From Emydura subglobosa (taxonomy: Eukaryota > Chordata > Testudines > Chelidae): a stretch of 64,000 bases of DNA. Of this stretch, positions 1 through 10,222 are shown piece by piece. The stretch spans positions 54,866,742 to 54,930,741 of the forward strand of contig ML679966.1 of assembly GCA_007922225.1 (NCBI GenBank). Reading direction: 5' to 3'. Positions within the stretch are counted from its first letter, which is position 1; the number at the start of each line of letters is the position of its first letter. A model generated the notes under the pieces. The model saw only the letters and a list, made by a program, of their open reading frames with translations. It was not told the origin of the DNA and did no database searches. Made by a program: the position numbers and the translations under genes.

Positions 1-479
1 GTACATGTACTTTTCCTTTAAGAAGGGAGTAGGTTGTGTACTTTATACACAGGAGGTGTTACTGTAAATAAAAAGCAACTCATTAATACCTACTGGTCTT
101 CTTCAAACAATTCTATCACACGTATTACAAGCACGCTTACAGACTCTTAAACCAGCATCAAATTTTCCTATAATCACCTCCATTTTCCTGCAGTAGCATC
201 AAGGAACAGCGATGAAAATCTATGCCTCACTGCATGTAATACTACAGCGGACAGATCTGAATACCTCAGGGACAAGCTCTTCTTTACAGAAAAGGGCTAG
301 AACAGTTACTTTTTAAGTATATTTCAAACATGCATCTTGGTCTTCCAGAAGATTAAGGGAGCAAACATTATGTTTGAGAACCCTGAAAGATGACACTGAT
401 GGAACAGACTTCCACTAATCTACCACACAAATAACTATATGTAAACAGGTTTTTCACTGAAGGCATGTGCAACATATGA
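1..479. other. No recognisable feature
   Basis: AT-rich unique-looking sequence upstream of the first DIRS remnant. I see no long open frame, no repeat family I know, and no RNA gene. Confidence 0.5.
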
Positions 480-1046
480 CACCTGGTGGCCATTACCTTA
501 GCTAGGAGGGTTTCCGAGATTAGAGCTTTGACCTCAGAGCCCCCCTACATCATGTTTTATAAGGATAAGGTGCGGTTGAGGCCCCACCCAGCCTTCTTGC
601 CCAAGGTGGTCTCTCAGTTTCTTTATAACCAAGATATCTTCCTCCCCATGTGGTTTGGGAAAAAACACGGGTTGAAGGAGGAGCGGAGATGGCACTCGCT
701 AAATGTGAGATGAGCCCTGGCCTACTACATCAGCAGGACGAAGTCGTTCCGGAAGTCGACGCAGCTCTTCGACACAGTGGTGGACCAGATAAAAGGATCA
801 CTTGTCTCCACCGTGTGGATCACCTCCTGCATCAAGTGCTGCTACGAGCAGGCGAATGTGCCACTTCAAGGTGCCATCTCAGCGCACCCAACCAGAGCTC
901 AGGCCTTGTCTGCGGCCTTCCTGGAGAGGGTGCCCCTGCAGGACATCTGCAAAGCCGCCACCTGGTCGTCGGTGCACACCTTCACATCCCACTACGCCAT
1001 CGTCCGCAGGCGAGAGGGGACGCAGGATTCGGCAGAGCCGTGCTGA
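480..1046 (+). pseudogene. DIRS-type tyrosine recombinase (YR), C-terminal catalytic domain, one nonsense codon
   Basis: DIRS retroelements integrate with a tyrosine recombinase instead of a DDE integrase. One frame runs from about 486 to the stop at 1044-1046, broken only by a TGA at 711-713. Counting the Met at 486 as codon 1, the expected catalytic pieces occur in order: an Arg in ITLARRVSE (codons 7-8), H-P-T-R-A (His 134, Arg 137), the box DICKAATWSS (Trp 160, often His or Trp in this family) and the nucleophile Tyr in SHYAI (codon 170). Spacing fits the family. The N-terminal part of the recombinase and all upstream DIRS genes are missing, so this is a 5'-truncated copy. The DIRS terminal structure follows directly, as in family members. 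There is no sign of host use. The DIRS YR call is firm; which subfamily it belongs to is not established. Confidence 0.85.
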
Positions 1047-1090
1047 GGGCAGCTCACCGGTAACTCCTACCCACCTCCAAGGTATTGCTT

Positions 1091-1183
1091 TTGGAATGGA
1101 TATGAGCAATCAGTCGAAGTAGAAAACAAGGTTACTTACCAGTAACTGTTGTTCTTCGAGATGTGTTGCTCATATCCATTCCA
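1091..1183. repeat. Long hairpin at the DIRS 3' junction
   Basis: Positions 1092-1109 (TGGAATGGATATGAGCAA) are an exact inverted match of 1166-1183. Imperfect pairing continues inward (TCGAAG at 1114-1119 against CTTCGA at 1154-1159). The tip contains a second exact inverted repeat, GTTACT at 1131-1136 and AGTAAC at 1141-1146. The whole folds as one stem-loop of about 92 nt. It lies just past the recombinase stop, where DIRS elements carry sequence complementary to their terminal repeats; that function is inferred from the family. Confidence 0.8.
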
Positions 1184-1345
1184 CACCCACCCTCTGTCCC
1201 CGCTGTCGGAGTTGGTAGAAAGAAGGGACTGAGGGGCCGTGGCGTGGGCAGTGCCTCATATACCATGGCATGCGTGCAGTACTCTGGAGGCACTGGAGCC
1301 AACCCTATGGGGTCTGCTAAGGGGAAAAAGTTCCAGGAACCCGTG
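1131..1345 (+). mobile_element. DIRS right inverted terminal repeat, partial
   Basis: Continues from the recombinase. It starts with the box GTTACTTACC.AGTAACTGTTG.TCTTCGAGATG, which recurs in reverse at 58832-58875 in the larger DIRS copy. The body is moderately GC-rich compared with its surroundings and ends near 1345 without a clear target duplication. The partner left repeat is not in the window. Confidence 0.6.
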
Positions 1346-1454
1346 TTTTTTGTACACAATTGCACAACACTTGCAATTTCAGAACACTTGTGCAAAAATT
1401 TGTGAAACTTTCATTCTACTTTACTGTCCACTGAGGGGCACTGCTTGACTGTTG

Positions 1455-1800
1455 CCAGAAGGGGTGCACCCACAGAGACAGGTTATTCACCCTGTGAAGT
1501 AACTGAAGTTCTTTGAGATGGTGTCCCTATGGGTGCTCCACTACCCACTGTCTTCCCCTTTACTTCCCAGTTCAATCTATGGACTCGATGGTAGAGAAGG
1601 ACCTGAAGGGAGTCTGGTTATGTGGCGCTAGATAGGTGCCAACAATGGCATGGGACTGGGAGAATGCACGTGCGACCTGGATGAGCACTGCTGCTCAAAT
1701 TCTCTGATCAATGATTCAAGGATGCAGCAACACCTGAATTGGAGTCCCCACAGGGACACCGAAGAACTTGCTACTGCATAGGGTAAGTAGCCTTCTCTTC
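1455..1800. mobile_element. DIRS-like terminal repeat unit with inverted arms
   Basis: The left arm, about 1480-1540, contains AAGTTCTTTGAGATGGTGTC. The right arm, about 1741-1795, is its imperfect reverse complement, roughly three quarters identical by eye with small gaps. The arms enclose about 200 bp. The shared GTTCTT.GAGATG box links it to the neighbouring DIRS end, but the sequence after the box differs (GTGTCCCTATGGGTGCTCC here, GTTGCTCATATCCATTCCA at 1165). I read it as the end of a second DIRS subfamily or a solo terminal unit. Confidence 0.55.
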
Positions 1801-3717
1801 CAGTAAATTATGAACATTTGAAGTTAGCTAGATAATCTTTTTTATTTTTATTTTATTTTTTTTAAATACATAAAGTTCTGTCATTCTTTTGAAAGTCAGG
1901 TTTGAGAAGAATGAAAGCTTATGTCATGGTTGCAGGGCTAGCTGAGTCTCTGCACCCTTCCTGTGTGGGAGCACCCCTTCGGGTCTTTGGCCTCATGTCT
2001 TTTACCTACCTTGAAGTGGAATTTCACAATTCTCCCACTCTTAGACCATCTGAACTTGGACACCTGTGGTTCTTTACTTTTGTGATGCTGTGACGAGTGG
2101 TGTACGTGCGTATATTGACTGGACAGCCTTTTGAAAGTCAAAATGTGTGTATTTGTCCCCCTCCCTCTCTGCCCTAGTATGAACAAAGGGTAACAACAAA
2201 TAGTCTTGTGAATATCTGTTACTTGATATTTCTTGAGTCACCCCAGACAAGGGTTCTTGTGTCTAATTTTGGTTCCTTTGAACAACTACCTCCTATCTCC
2301 CCTAGAGAGGGGCTCCCTTTCTAAGTCCTCCTATGTTTCCAGGCTTTGGCCCTTCTGGACGAAACCGGTCCTATACACACAGTAGGAGATCCAGCCGGAG
2401 TCTTCAAAGCTAATGGTCCTGGTATTGTGCCTTAACAATTCAAGCATTTTTGCTGAAGGGTGGTTTATCTTGAACCATTTTTTTTTTTGCTTCTTACCTG
2501 TTATTTTCCAGTCAGCCTCCTGTTTGTGTTACTACAACACGGAAGTGCAAAAAACACCCCCGTAACATATAGTATTCATAAATTTTCACAGGGCATTTCA
2601 AAATCTGTCTCAGCCTATTGTAAATATTAGTCCAAAAACAATCCCGAAGTGGCTAGACTTAAACCTTGGTTACCCTCAAATCTTGTTCTATTGAATACTC
2701 TTCCAGGTAAACCTTTTGACATTTTTCTCTTCAGTTTATCTCAAGAATTGTTATGCATAAAGGACTTTAACAAGAAGAGGAAAGAAAAGTGGCTTTCTAA
2801 AGTATAGAAACAATTAGCATCCTGACTTGAACTGTTAAATTTGTAAATTGTATCAATTCTAATGCTAGATTCTGTAGCATCCAGAACCCTTGAGTCTCAG
2901 TATGCTTTTTCACTAACATACCATATATTAGGAGCTTTTTCTTATGTAAATACTCCATTAATTGTAATTAAACCCTCATACAAATAAGTTATTGCATTTA
3001 CTTATTTGCTGTGACTATGGATTCTCTGTATTATGGGTGTTATGACTCTCTAAAATTTGAAGCAATTCTCTAAATGTTCAGAATAAATGTCCACTAATGT
3101 TTGAACTACTTAACTCCTTGCTCCCTATCAAAGAATTGGAATCCACCCAATATGACAGAAGCCTTAAATACAAAGATTGCTATAAAATGTTAGACTCACT
3201 AAATGATTTATAATTAATGATTCCGGAACAGTAGGACGTCATGTAAATAAAGTCTAACTACACGGAATTGCTTTAAAATCAGACCATCTCCAGAGTAAGA
3301 AACTCTTCTGATCATTCTGCTGGGTCTCCTAACTGTTGGTGTTCAAAAATGCAAAATGCAAAAATGCTCTGGTCTTCCTCCCACAATAGGATGGATAAAC
3401 TAAAACCACCACTATTGGGACCAAAAATCTACCGAGTTACAACATAACATTCTTTTGCTTTTCTACTTGTATAAGTGCTAACAACAAAAATCAATTTACC
3501 ACTATTGTAGTTACATTCATAAAGTTTAAACAAATCAATTAAAAAAATCAAAATGTACAGTTGTAAATATTGCATTGTATAAATCCTGAAACAAGCTTAA
3601 TATCACCTGGCTCCTGCCCATATCATGACTCTTCTTCAATCCACAAGAAACCTTCTTGTACTACCCTTTGTATTCCGAAAAACAGTAATATCAAGGACAG
3701 TAAACAAATTGTTTTGT

Positions 3718-3721
<4 letters not shown>
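1801..3721. other. No recognised gene or repeat family
   Basis: Unique-looking AT-rich DNA with short poly-T runs. A short segment after a splice-acceptor-like site near 2341 was examined and rejected as an exon (see rejected list). Confidence 0.45.

Positions 3722-3757
<36 letters not shown>
3722..3757. repeat. Poly(T) tract, 36 nt
   Basis: An uninterrupted run of 36 T. It could be the poly(A) tail of a minus-strand retroposed copy, but I recognise no retroposon body on the adjoining side (3758-4000), and no target duplication is evident. Confidence 0.9.
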
Positions 3758-3761
<4 letters not shown>

Positions 3762-5645
3762 CTCTAGCTAGTGTGGCATTTAGAAGCTTCTTGAGGATCT
3801 CCAGTCCCCTTGCCTTCCCTTGCAGTGTGGAGCATAATAGTGCTACAGGATCCTTGGCACCCACAACCCTGCAGAAGTCATGAGCTGTGCCAGGCTGTGG
3901 GCGCCAAAGCTCTGCAAGGCACCTGGCTCTTCTCCTGCCGTGCTGTGCAAAGCTTTGGATATTCAGGTCTGTGGTGCCTTGCCTTGAGGGTCTTAGCAGT
4001 GAGTTTTTGTTTCTCTTTGATTTGCATAAACTTCATAAAATTTTGATTAGGCCGTGTGGATCAAATAATTGTTGTATCTAATAACAAAACTTATTTCTTT
4101 GTAAATAAACGCAAGACCATATTCTAGATTTTTATGGCCCTTAAAGTTTGAAACTTTTCAAAATAAGCTTTTTACTTATAAGAGCCTACTTTTTTTCTGT
4201 TTCAATATCTTTTTTTAAGGCAACAATAACTTTTAAAATGTTTTGAATAGTTGCCTTCAAACTTTCTGAAAGAGTTTTAGTGGATACTGAAAGTAATTGC
4301 AGGAACACTCAGCAAAGTTGCCAGGTGAATGACTAGAAAGCTTAAAATGCAATCTTGGTTGTATCCTTGAACTGAGGAGCATATTCCATATTCAGCTGAC
4401 TCCATATTGAAGGTAATTTTAAATGAGTTAACTCAAACACATTGATCAACTTTGTATAGACTTTGCAAGAGTGAAACTGTTGGGTGGAAGTCTACAACAA
4501 ATATATTGTGTTAAACTCAGTTTCTGATATATATTGCTCAAAACCTGTAATCTTGTGACCAACGTGAACCCTAGTCCTCTAGCTCCAAAAGCACAGTTCT
4601 CTTCTCTTTTATCTAAGGAGACACTTACTTCTTAGCCTTGTTTTTTTACCCTCACAAGATTCAAGTTAGTGGGAGGCCACTTAACTGTACAAATAGCATT
4701 GCAAACATGCTATTATATCTACTGCTACTTTGATTTATTCAGCTTCAACTAATTGCATTATTGGCCTCTCTGAGGAAACCATGATATAAAGATGCTGATG
4801 TGTGGGCACCTGATACTCATCTGGAGAGAGGTGATTCAGTGTCTGCTGAACTGTTACTTTAGTATATGCCTGGATGGCGAAGTCACTTGCAGAGATGGAC
4901 GTTTCTAGGAGTGGTAAGTGGTGCTAGGGGGGAGGGATGTGGGAAAAGTCAGTCCTTTTATAATAAACTATGGGATATGTCTCTGAATGGAAAACATGGT
5001 CTTCTCATGATAAGTGGTATTGAAACTTCATGATTCAGCCTTCCTCACCAGAGTAAGATTTTGGATAGCACTCTGGCACTCTAATGTTGGGATTTTCTCA
5101 GAAACCTTTTTTTCACTTGGCCTTCCAAGAACTGAGTTTGACTAAAGACTGTCACTCAGGTATTTTTATTTGGTGTATACTAATGCTATGCTAAATTTAT
5201 CAGACTCAAACACTGGGGCAATGGCTGCAGGGCATGCTACAGTGTCAAAGTTACAGCTTCATAGTTCCCCTTATGTACACTTACATATTATTTACCCTAT
5301 ATTGCATTACACATGTTTTGATTGGCTTGCTTACTTTGCAGGAACCAATCACTGTGCAATATGCTCTGTCTACATGTTTACACTCAATCTACTCTTAATC
5401 TTCTTACATTTTTAACTGTTTTTGTTTGTTACACAAAAAGCCATTTACTATGTTCTCCCTCTTATCTTAACTGGCTCAGACATTTGTCTTTTCAGCTTTC
5501 TGACCCATTTACTTATCTTAGCACCAACACTCTGTTTTTAGCCTCATGATTTATTTACCTTCCTGGTTCTACTTTACAAGGAATGAGGCCTCCCCCCCAT
5601 GTGCTTAATTACTCATGTCAGGCCAAGCCTTACCTCTTCATGTAG
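3758..5645. other. No recognised gene or repeat family
   Basis: Unique-looking sequence. A 51-bp segment at 4863-4913, flanked by AG and GTAAGT, was considered and rejected as a supported exon. Confidence 0.4.
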
Positions 5646-5744
5646 TAGCAAGCTATGAAGAGACGGAGAAGAACACTAGTTCTCTGAATCTGACTGATCA
5701 GCAGAAAGAGGAGCTGAACTGGGATATGCCAAACATTCTACCAG
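5646..5744 (+). other. Candidate host coding exon (unidentified)
   Basis: A short segment is preceded by a pyrimidine-leaning TTACCTCTTCATGTAG acceptor-like site and followed by CAG|GTTTGT, which has donor form including G at +5. In the frame with codons starting at 5642, 5645 and so on, the segment is open and reads as a hydrophilic, protein-like peptide containing SLNLTDQQKEELNWDMPNIL. The acceptor could also be at 5648, giving 96 instead of 99 bp; both lengths keep phase 1 at both ends. I do not recognise the protein. It is too short to be statistically secure and could be chance. It is the best host-exon candidate I found in the window. Confidence 0.3.
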
Positions 5745-6634
5745 GTTTGTAAATCTGTTTATATGGAATCTGGGATCCAGAGATTATAGTGGGAAAAAGC
5801 AGCAGTCTCTTTTCAGCAGGAGAAGAGGAAATTGGGGGACAAGAAGCTTTCGGAGCAGGTGTACAGTTTTTTGTGATACATATTTATGGATATTGGCTTT
5901 GTGCACTAAGGGAAGAGGTTTTCCAATTTCCTTTGAAGGCTGCCATTAGAGTTTTGTAAAAGGGTGGAAATTAGTATGGAATGTGAGGCCAGAAGTATAT
6001 CCCTTTTGCCTTTCTTTCCCCTCCCCTCGCTCTGCCACCTTTTCTGTGGAAAAACTAATGTCTTGATAAGTTTGTTTGAATATCTTTAAAAGTAAAAGGA
6101 AATGTATATAGAGGACTCTCTCTCCTCTATAAAGAACAAAAGAGAAAATGGAAAAATCACAAGAATAATAAGGTTTTTGGGACTTAAAGAAAGATTTAGC
6201 CTTGGAAAATCAAAGAGAATAAATTTTTAATAAAGAGCTGATGGGTATTTGGTACCATTGAGGGCTAGATTGTCCTCTAAAGCATTTTGATTAGTTTTTC
6301 ACTCTGTAGACATGGGTTGAAGTACAAATAGATTAGTTATTTAGCCAGTGTGATTCTTACTCATATTCAGGGAGTTGAAATTCTTACTAAATTGTGGGTT
6401 GGAATAGAGGTTCCCTCCTGGCATACCAATAGACTTTTTTCCTTTCTTCCCCACTCTAAATCTGTCCTTTGAGCATCAACAGTGGTAATCTATAAAGATC
6501 AAGTGGGTTTAGACCATAAAATAGGCCACCTCTTATTTGGCTGGAAGTGATTAAAGAACATATTGGTAGAGCCCTTTTTCTTACCACCTTTCATTTCAAC
6601 TGGCTATATGGACTCTGCTTCCATGCACTGGCAG
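5745..6634. other. No recognised gene or repeat family
   Basis: AT-rich sequence, intron-like if the preceding exon candidate is real. No structure identified. Confidence 0.4.
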
Positions 6635-7155
6635 TTCCTTGGTGTAGAGGTTCTCAGTCGGGTATGTGTATCTCTGAGTGTACGCAGAGTCTAGTGTCAT
6701 CTAGTACTCATCTCATCTCGATCAGTGTTTCTCAGCCTGAAGGTTGCAATTCCCAGGTGGTTCATGGGATGGGTTTAGGGTGGTTGCAAGTGTGGGGGTG
6801 GCAAGCAGGGCAATTGCCCGGGACCTCACGCCACAGGGGTCCTATGAAGCAAGTTACATGCTTCATCCCCAAGTGGCGGGTCTCAGGCTTCAGACAAGGC
6901 TTAGGAGTGAAAAACAGGCTCAATTATCACACTGAAATGTAAGTATAATATTTATATTCCAATCAGTTATAATATATGGTAAAAATGAGAAAGTAAGTAA
7001 TTTTTCAGTAATAGTGTGTTGTGACACGTTTGTATTTTTGTCTGATTTTTGTAAACAAATTTTTTAAGTCTGGTGAAACTTGAGGTACACATAATCAATC
7101 ATTCCTGAAAGGAATACAGCAGTGTGGAAAGATTGCCAGCCATTGCCCTAGTGCA
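6635..7155. mobile_element. hAT-like non-autonomous DNA transposon (composite, degraded)
   Basis: Begins with GAGGTTCTCAGTCGGGTATG and ends near GTGTGGAAAGATTGCCAGCC, the degraded form of a family whose ends read like TGGTTCTCAACC in reptile genomes. The interior holds the segment ACACTGAAATGTAAGTATAA, which I recognise from that family. A second start-like motif, CAGTGTTTCTCAGCCTG at 6723, suggests one element inserted in another. It has no transposase. Family assignment is from memory. Confidence 0.5.
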
Positions 7156-7261
7156 CTTTGATCATCACTGTCAGTGTGTGATGGCTGTGTTCATGTGGCC
7201 CCCTCTTGCACGGCAGGCCAATGCACTATAGATTTATACCCAACTTGCCACACTCTAAATA

Positions 7262-8471
7262 CAAAAAAAACCAGCCACACTGGGTCAGACTGATGGACTG
7301 TTGAGCCCAGTATCCTGCCAGATACTTCAGTGGGAATGAACAGAACAGGGCAGTTTTGAGTGATCCATCCCCTATCGTCCAGTCTGAGTTTCTGGCAGCT
7401 GGAGCTTTTGGGACACCTGGAGCATGGAATTGTCCCTGACCATCTTGGTTAATTGCCATTGATGGACATATCCTCCATGAACTTAACTCAATCTTTTTTT
7501 GAACCCAGTTATGCTTTTGGCCTTCACAACATCCCATGGCAATGGATCCCACAGGCTGACTCTGCATTGTTTGGAGAACTTCCTTGTGTTTGTTTTTTAA
7601 ACTTGCGGTCTATTAATTTAATTAGACAACCCCTAGATCTTATGTAATGGGGCAATTCCTATTCACTTTGTCCACACCATTCATGACTTTATAGACTTCT
7701 ATCATATTCCCCTCCTCCCCCGAAGCGGTCTCTCTTCTAAACTGAGACGTCCCAATCTTTTTAATCTTTTCTCATATGGAAGATATTCTTAATCATTTTG
7801 TTGCCCTTCTTTTATATTTTCCAATTGTAGTACCTTTTTTTGAGATAGTGACCAGAATTGCATGTGGTATTCAAGGTGTGGGCATATGATGGACTTATAG
7901 TGGCATTATAATATTTTTGTCTTATTATCTGTTCCTTTCCTAACGGTTCCTAACAGTCTTTTATGTTTTTTTTGACTGCCACTGCCCATTGAGAGGATGA
8001 TTTGCAGAGAACTTTCCCCGAGGGTTCCAAGATCTTCCCTGAGTGGTAACAGCTAATTTAGATAATTTTGTATATATCGTTGGGATTATATTTTCCAGTG
8101 TGCACTACTTTGCACTTACCAACATTGAGTTTCATCTGTCATTTTGTTCCCGTCACCCATATTAGTGAGATCCTTTTGTAGTTCTTCCAAGTCTGTTTTG
8201 AACTTTACTGAAGATGCTTAGTTAGTTATTTTGTATCTTCTGCAAACTGTCATATCAGTGTTCGTTCATCCATTTTTAAGATCATGTTGAACAGCACAGG
8301 TCCAAGTCCAGATCTTTGGTGGATCCTGCTTTTTACCTTTCTCTATTGTGAAAACTGTCCATTTATTTTTACTTGTTTGTTTCTGATCTTTTTAGCTAAT
8401 TCCTTATCCACAAGAGGACCTTCTCTCTTCTCCCATGACTGTTTACTTTGCTTAAAAGCTTTTGATGAGGG
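7262..8471 (-). mobile_element. CR1 LINE, 3' portion, antisense (part 1 of an interrupted copy)
   Basis: Plus-strand sequence from 7262 is the complement of a CR1 3' end (GGGTCAGACTGATGGACTG...) and runs upstream through the C-terminal part of the reverse-transcriptase ORF to GATGAGGG at 8464-8471. The copy continues at 9488 after an LTR insertion: the two halves join to read GATGAGGGACCTTATCAAAG, as in intact CR1. The coding region is full of stops and indels. It is one of several CR1 copies of differing age in the window. Confidence 0.85.
8467..8471 (+). repeat. 5-bp target-site duplication (left)
   Basis: GAGGG immediately before the TG of the LTR; repeated exactly at 9488-9492. Confidence 0.8.
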
Positions 8472-9487
8472 TGTGATGTTGGCAGACTAGGTGCTAGGTA
8501 CTGCTGAAAATGGACAAATGCAGAGGTAGAAGCCAGTTTGGTTCACTTGTGTTAACATTTATTTTAACATGCTAAGTTGATAAGAATGTTTAGTATTTAG
8601 GCTTTTTGAATAGCTTGTAGGATGCTGCATGAATTTGTCTCACGTATCTGTACCCCATGTTATAAAGCGATAGCAAACGTTTGCATTGTAAACCTCTCTA
8701 ATTGCGTAACTCACCAGACAGGAAAGATGCATTAAGTAGTGTAAAGTGCTGGGCCTGCAGACAAGAGGGTCCATTGAAACTAAATGAGCCATTGTGTAAC
8801 CTCAAAAGACAGGGACTTTGTCTCCCCACTTACATGAAAAAGAGATGGACGCTGACACATGTTCCATCAGTTAGAACTCTGGGGAAAGAGGAGGAAAATG
8901 CCTGACCAGAAGAAACTGTGTTCCTGTGCTGCTTGAACTCTGAGGGGGTGAAGATTTCTAAACGTAAGCAAGGAGTCCCCAGCTGTATATGTCCCTGAAG
9001 GACTCATAAAGCATGCATGTTACAGCATCTACTATCACCTTTGGGAACTGAAACTGTATCTTATTTGTGTGTATCTTTACCTGCTTTAACCTTGTCAGTA
9101 ACTTGTTTCTTTTTCCTAGTTTCCTAGTTTAATAAACCTTTACATTACATGAGTGGCAACCAACGTTGTCTTTCATGAGAGATCTAGGGTACAGTTGATC
9201 TGGGGCAAGTGACTGGCCCTTTGGGAATGGGAGTTACCTGAATATTGTTGTGATTTTTGGTGTAAGGGACCAGAGGCAGGCTTGCCTGGGGTAGTAAGAT
9301 AGACCAGAGTACCCAAAGGGCTGTCTGTGATTTCATAGGAAAGCTGTTACAGTGCTTTACCATTTCACACTTTGTTGGTGAAATCTAAGTATAGAGCACA
9401 CAAGTAGTTTGGATTCATGCCCTGTTTCTTGACAGTCTGCCCTGAGGTTTGCACCCTTAGTCGTGAGCCTCTCCAGACAGCATGACA
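8472..9487 (+). mobile_element. Solo LTR, 1,016 bp, inserted in CR1
   Basis: Starts TGTGATGTTGG and ends CATGACA, so it has TG...CA termini. It is flanked by the exact 5-bp repeat GAGGG. Removing it together with one GAGGG restores continuous CR1 sequence. A polyadenylation-type AATAAA is at 9131-9136. There is no internal retroviral region, so it is a solo LTR left by LTR-LTR recombination. A 5-bp duplication occurs in several LTR groups (some endogenous retroviruses, Gypsy), so the class is unresolved. The plus orientation rests on the AATAAA position. Confidence 0.85.
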
Positions 9488-9492
9488 GAGGG
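9488..9492 (+). repeat. 5-bp target-site duplication (right)
   Basis: GAGGG, exact copy of 8467-8471. Confidence 0.8.
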
Positions 9493-10222
9493 ACCTTATC
9501 AAAGGTTTTCTGAAAGTCCAAGTACACTGCACTGACTAGGTCAGCGTTGTCCATGAGTTTGACTTCTTCAAAGAATTCTAGTAGATTGGTGAGACATAAT
9601 ATCCCTTTACAAAAGCCATATTGGCTCTTCACTACTATATTGGGTTCAGCTACATGTCTGATAATTCTGTTCTTTGCAATAGTTTCAATCAATTTACCTA
9701 GTTCTGAAGCTAGACTTACCAGCCTGTAATTGCTAGGATCACCTCTGCAGGTTTTTTTTTTAAATTGGAGTTACATTACAAGATGACTGGAGGGTTGCTA
9801 GAGGTTGATTTAACCTATAGGTTCCATACCACATTCTGCAATATTCTGTTTGAATTCCTTCAGAACTCTTGGGTGAAGACCATCTGGTCCTGAAGATGGA
9901 AAGAATTCATTTAGTTTTTCTGCAGTGGCCAGTCTTCGAGTGCTTCTTTGCACCTCAATCATCCAGTGGCCCCACTGATTGTTTTGGCAGGCTTTCTGTT
10001 TTTGAAATACTTAATTTTTATTTTCTGTTTTAGTTATTGTCTCCTTAGCTAGCTGCTGTTCAAGTTCTTTCTTGGCCTGCCTTCTTATACTTGTACATTT
10101 GACTTGCCAGAGTTTATGCTCCTTTCTTTTTTCTTCATTAGGATTTGACTTCCAATTTTTAAAGGATGCCTTTTTGTCTCTAACCACCTCTTTTACTCTG
10201 CTCTTTAGCCATCTAGACAAGT
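9488..10222 (-). mobile_element. CR1 LINE RT region, antisense (part 2 of the interrupted copy)
   Basis: The minus strand encodes broken CR1 ORF2. From about 9690 down to 9490 it shows RT features such as QYGFCKGILCLTNLLEFFEE and VYLDFQKTFDKVP, the CR1 form of SCLTNL and the YLDFxKAFD motif that carries the first catalytic Asp. From 10220 down to 10011 lies the ORF2 linker upstream of RT, with KSRVKEVVRDKKASFKNWKS. The 5' end of the copy lies near 10222. Stops and indels show it is dead. Confidence 0.85.

Noticed and set aside
2342..2415. Possible terminal exon after the acceptor-like TATGTTTCCAG, with an Arg/Ser-rich frame ending in a stop
   Set aside because: Two different frames look equally protein-like, no donor or partner exon is visible, and a 70-bp segment is too short to decide. 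It may also be a scrap of DIRS gag.
4863..4913. 51-bp segment between TTTAG and GTAAGT, read as a possible micro-exon
   Set aside because: The only support is splice-like dinucleotides; more than one frame is open at this length.
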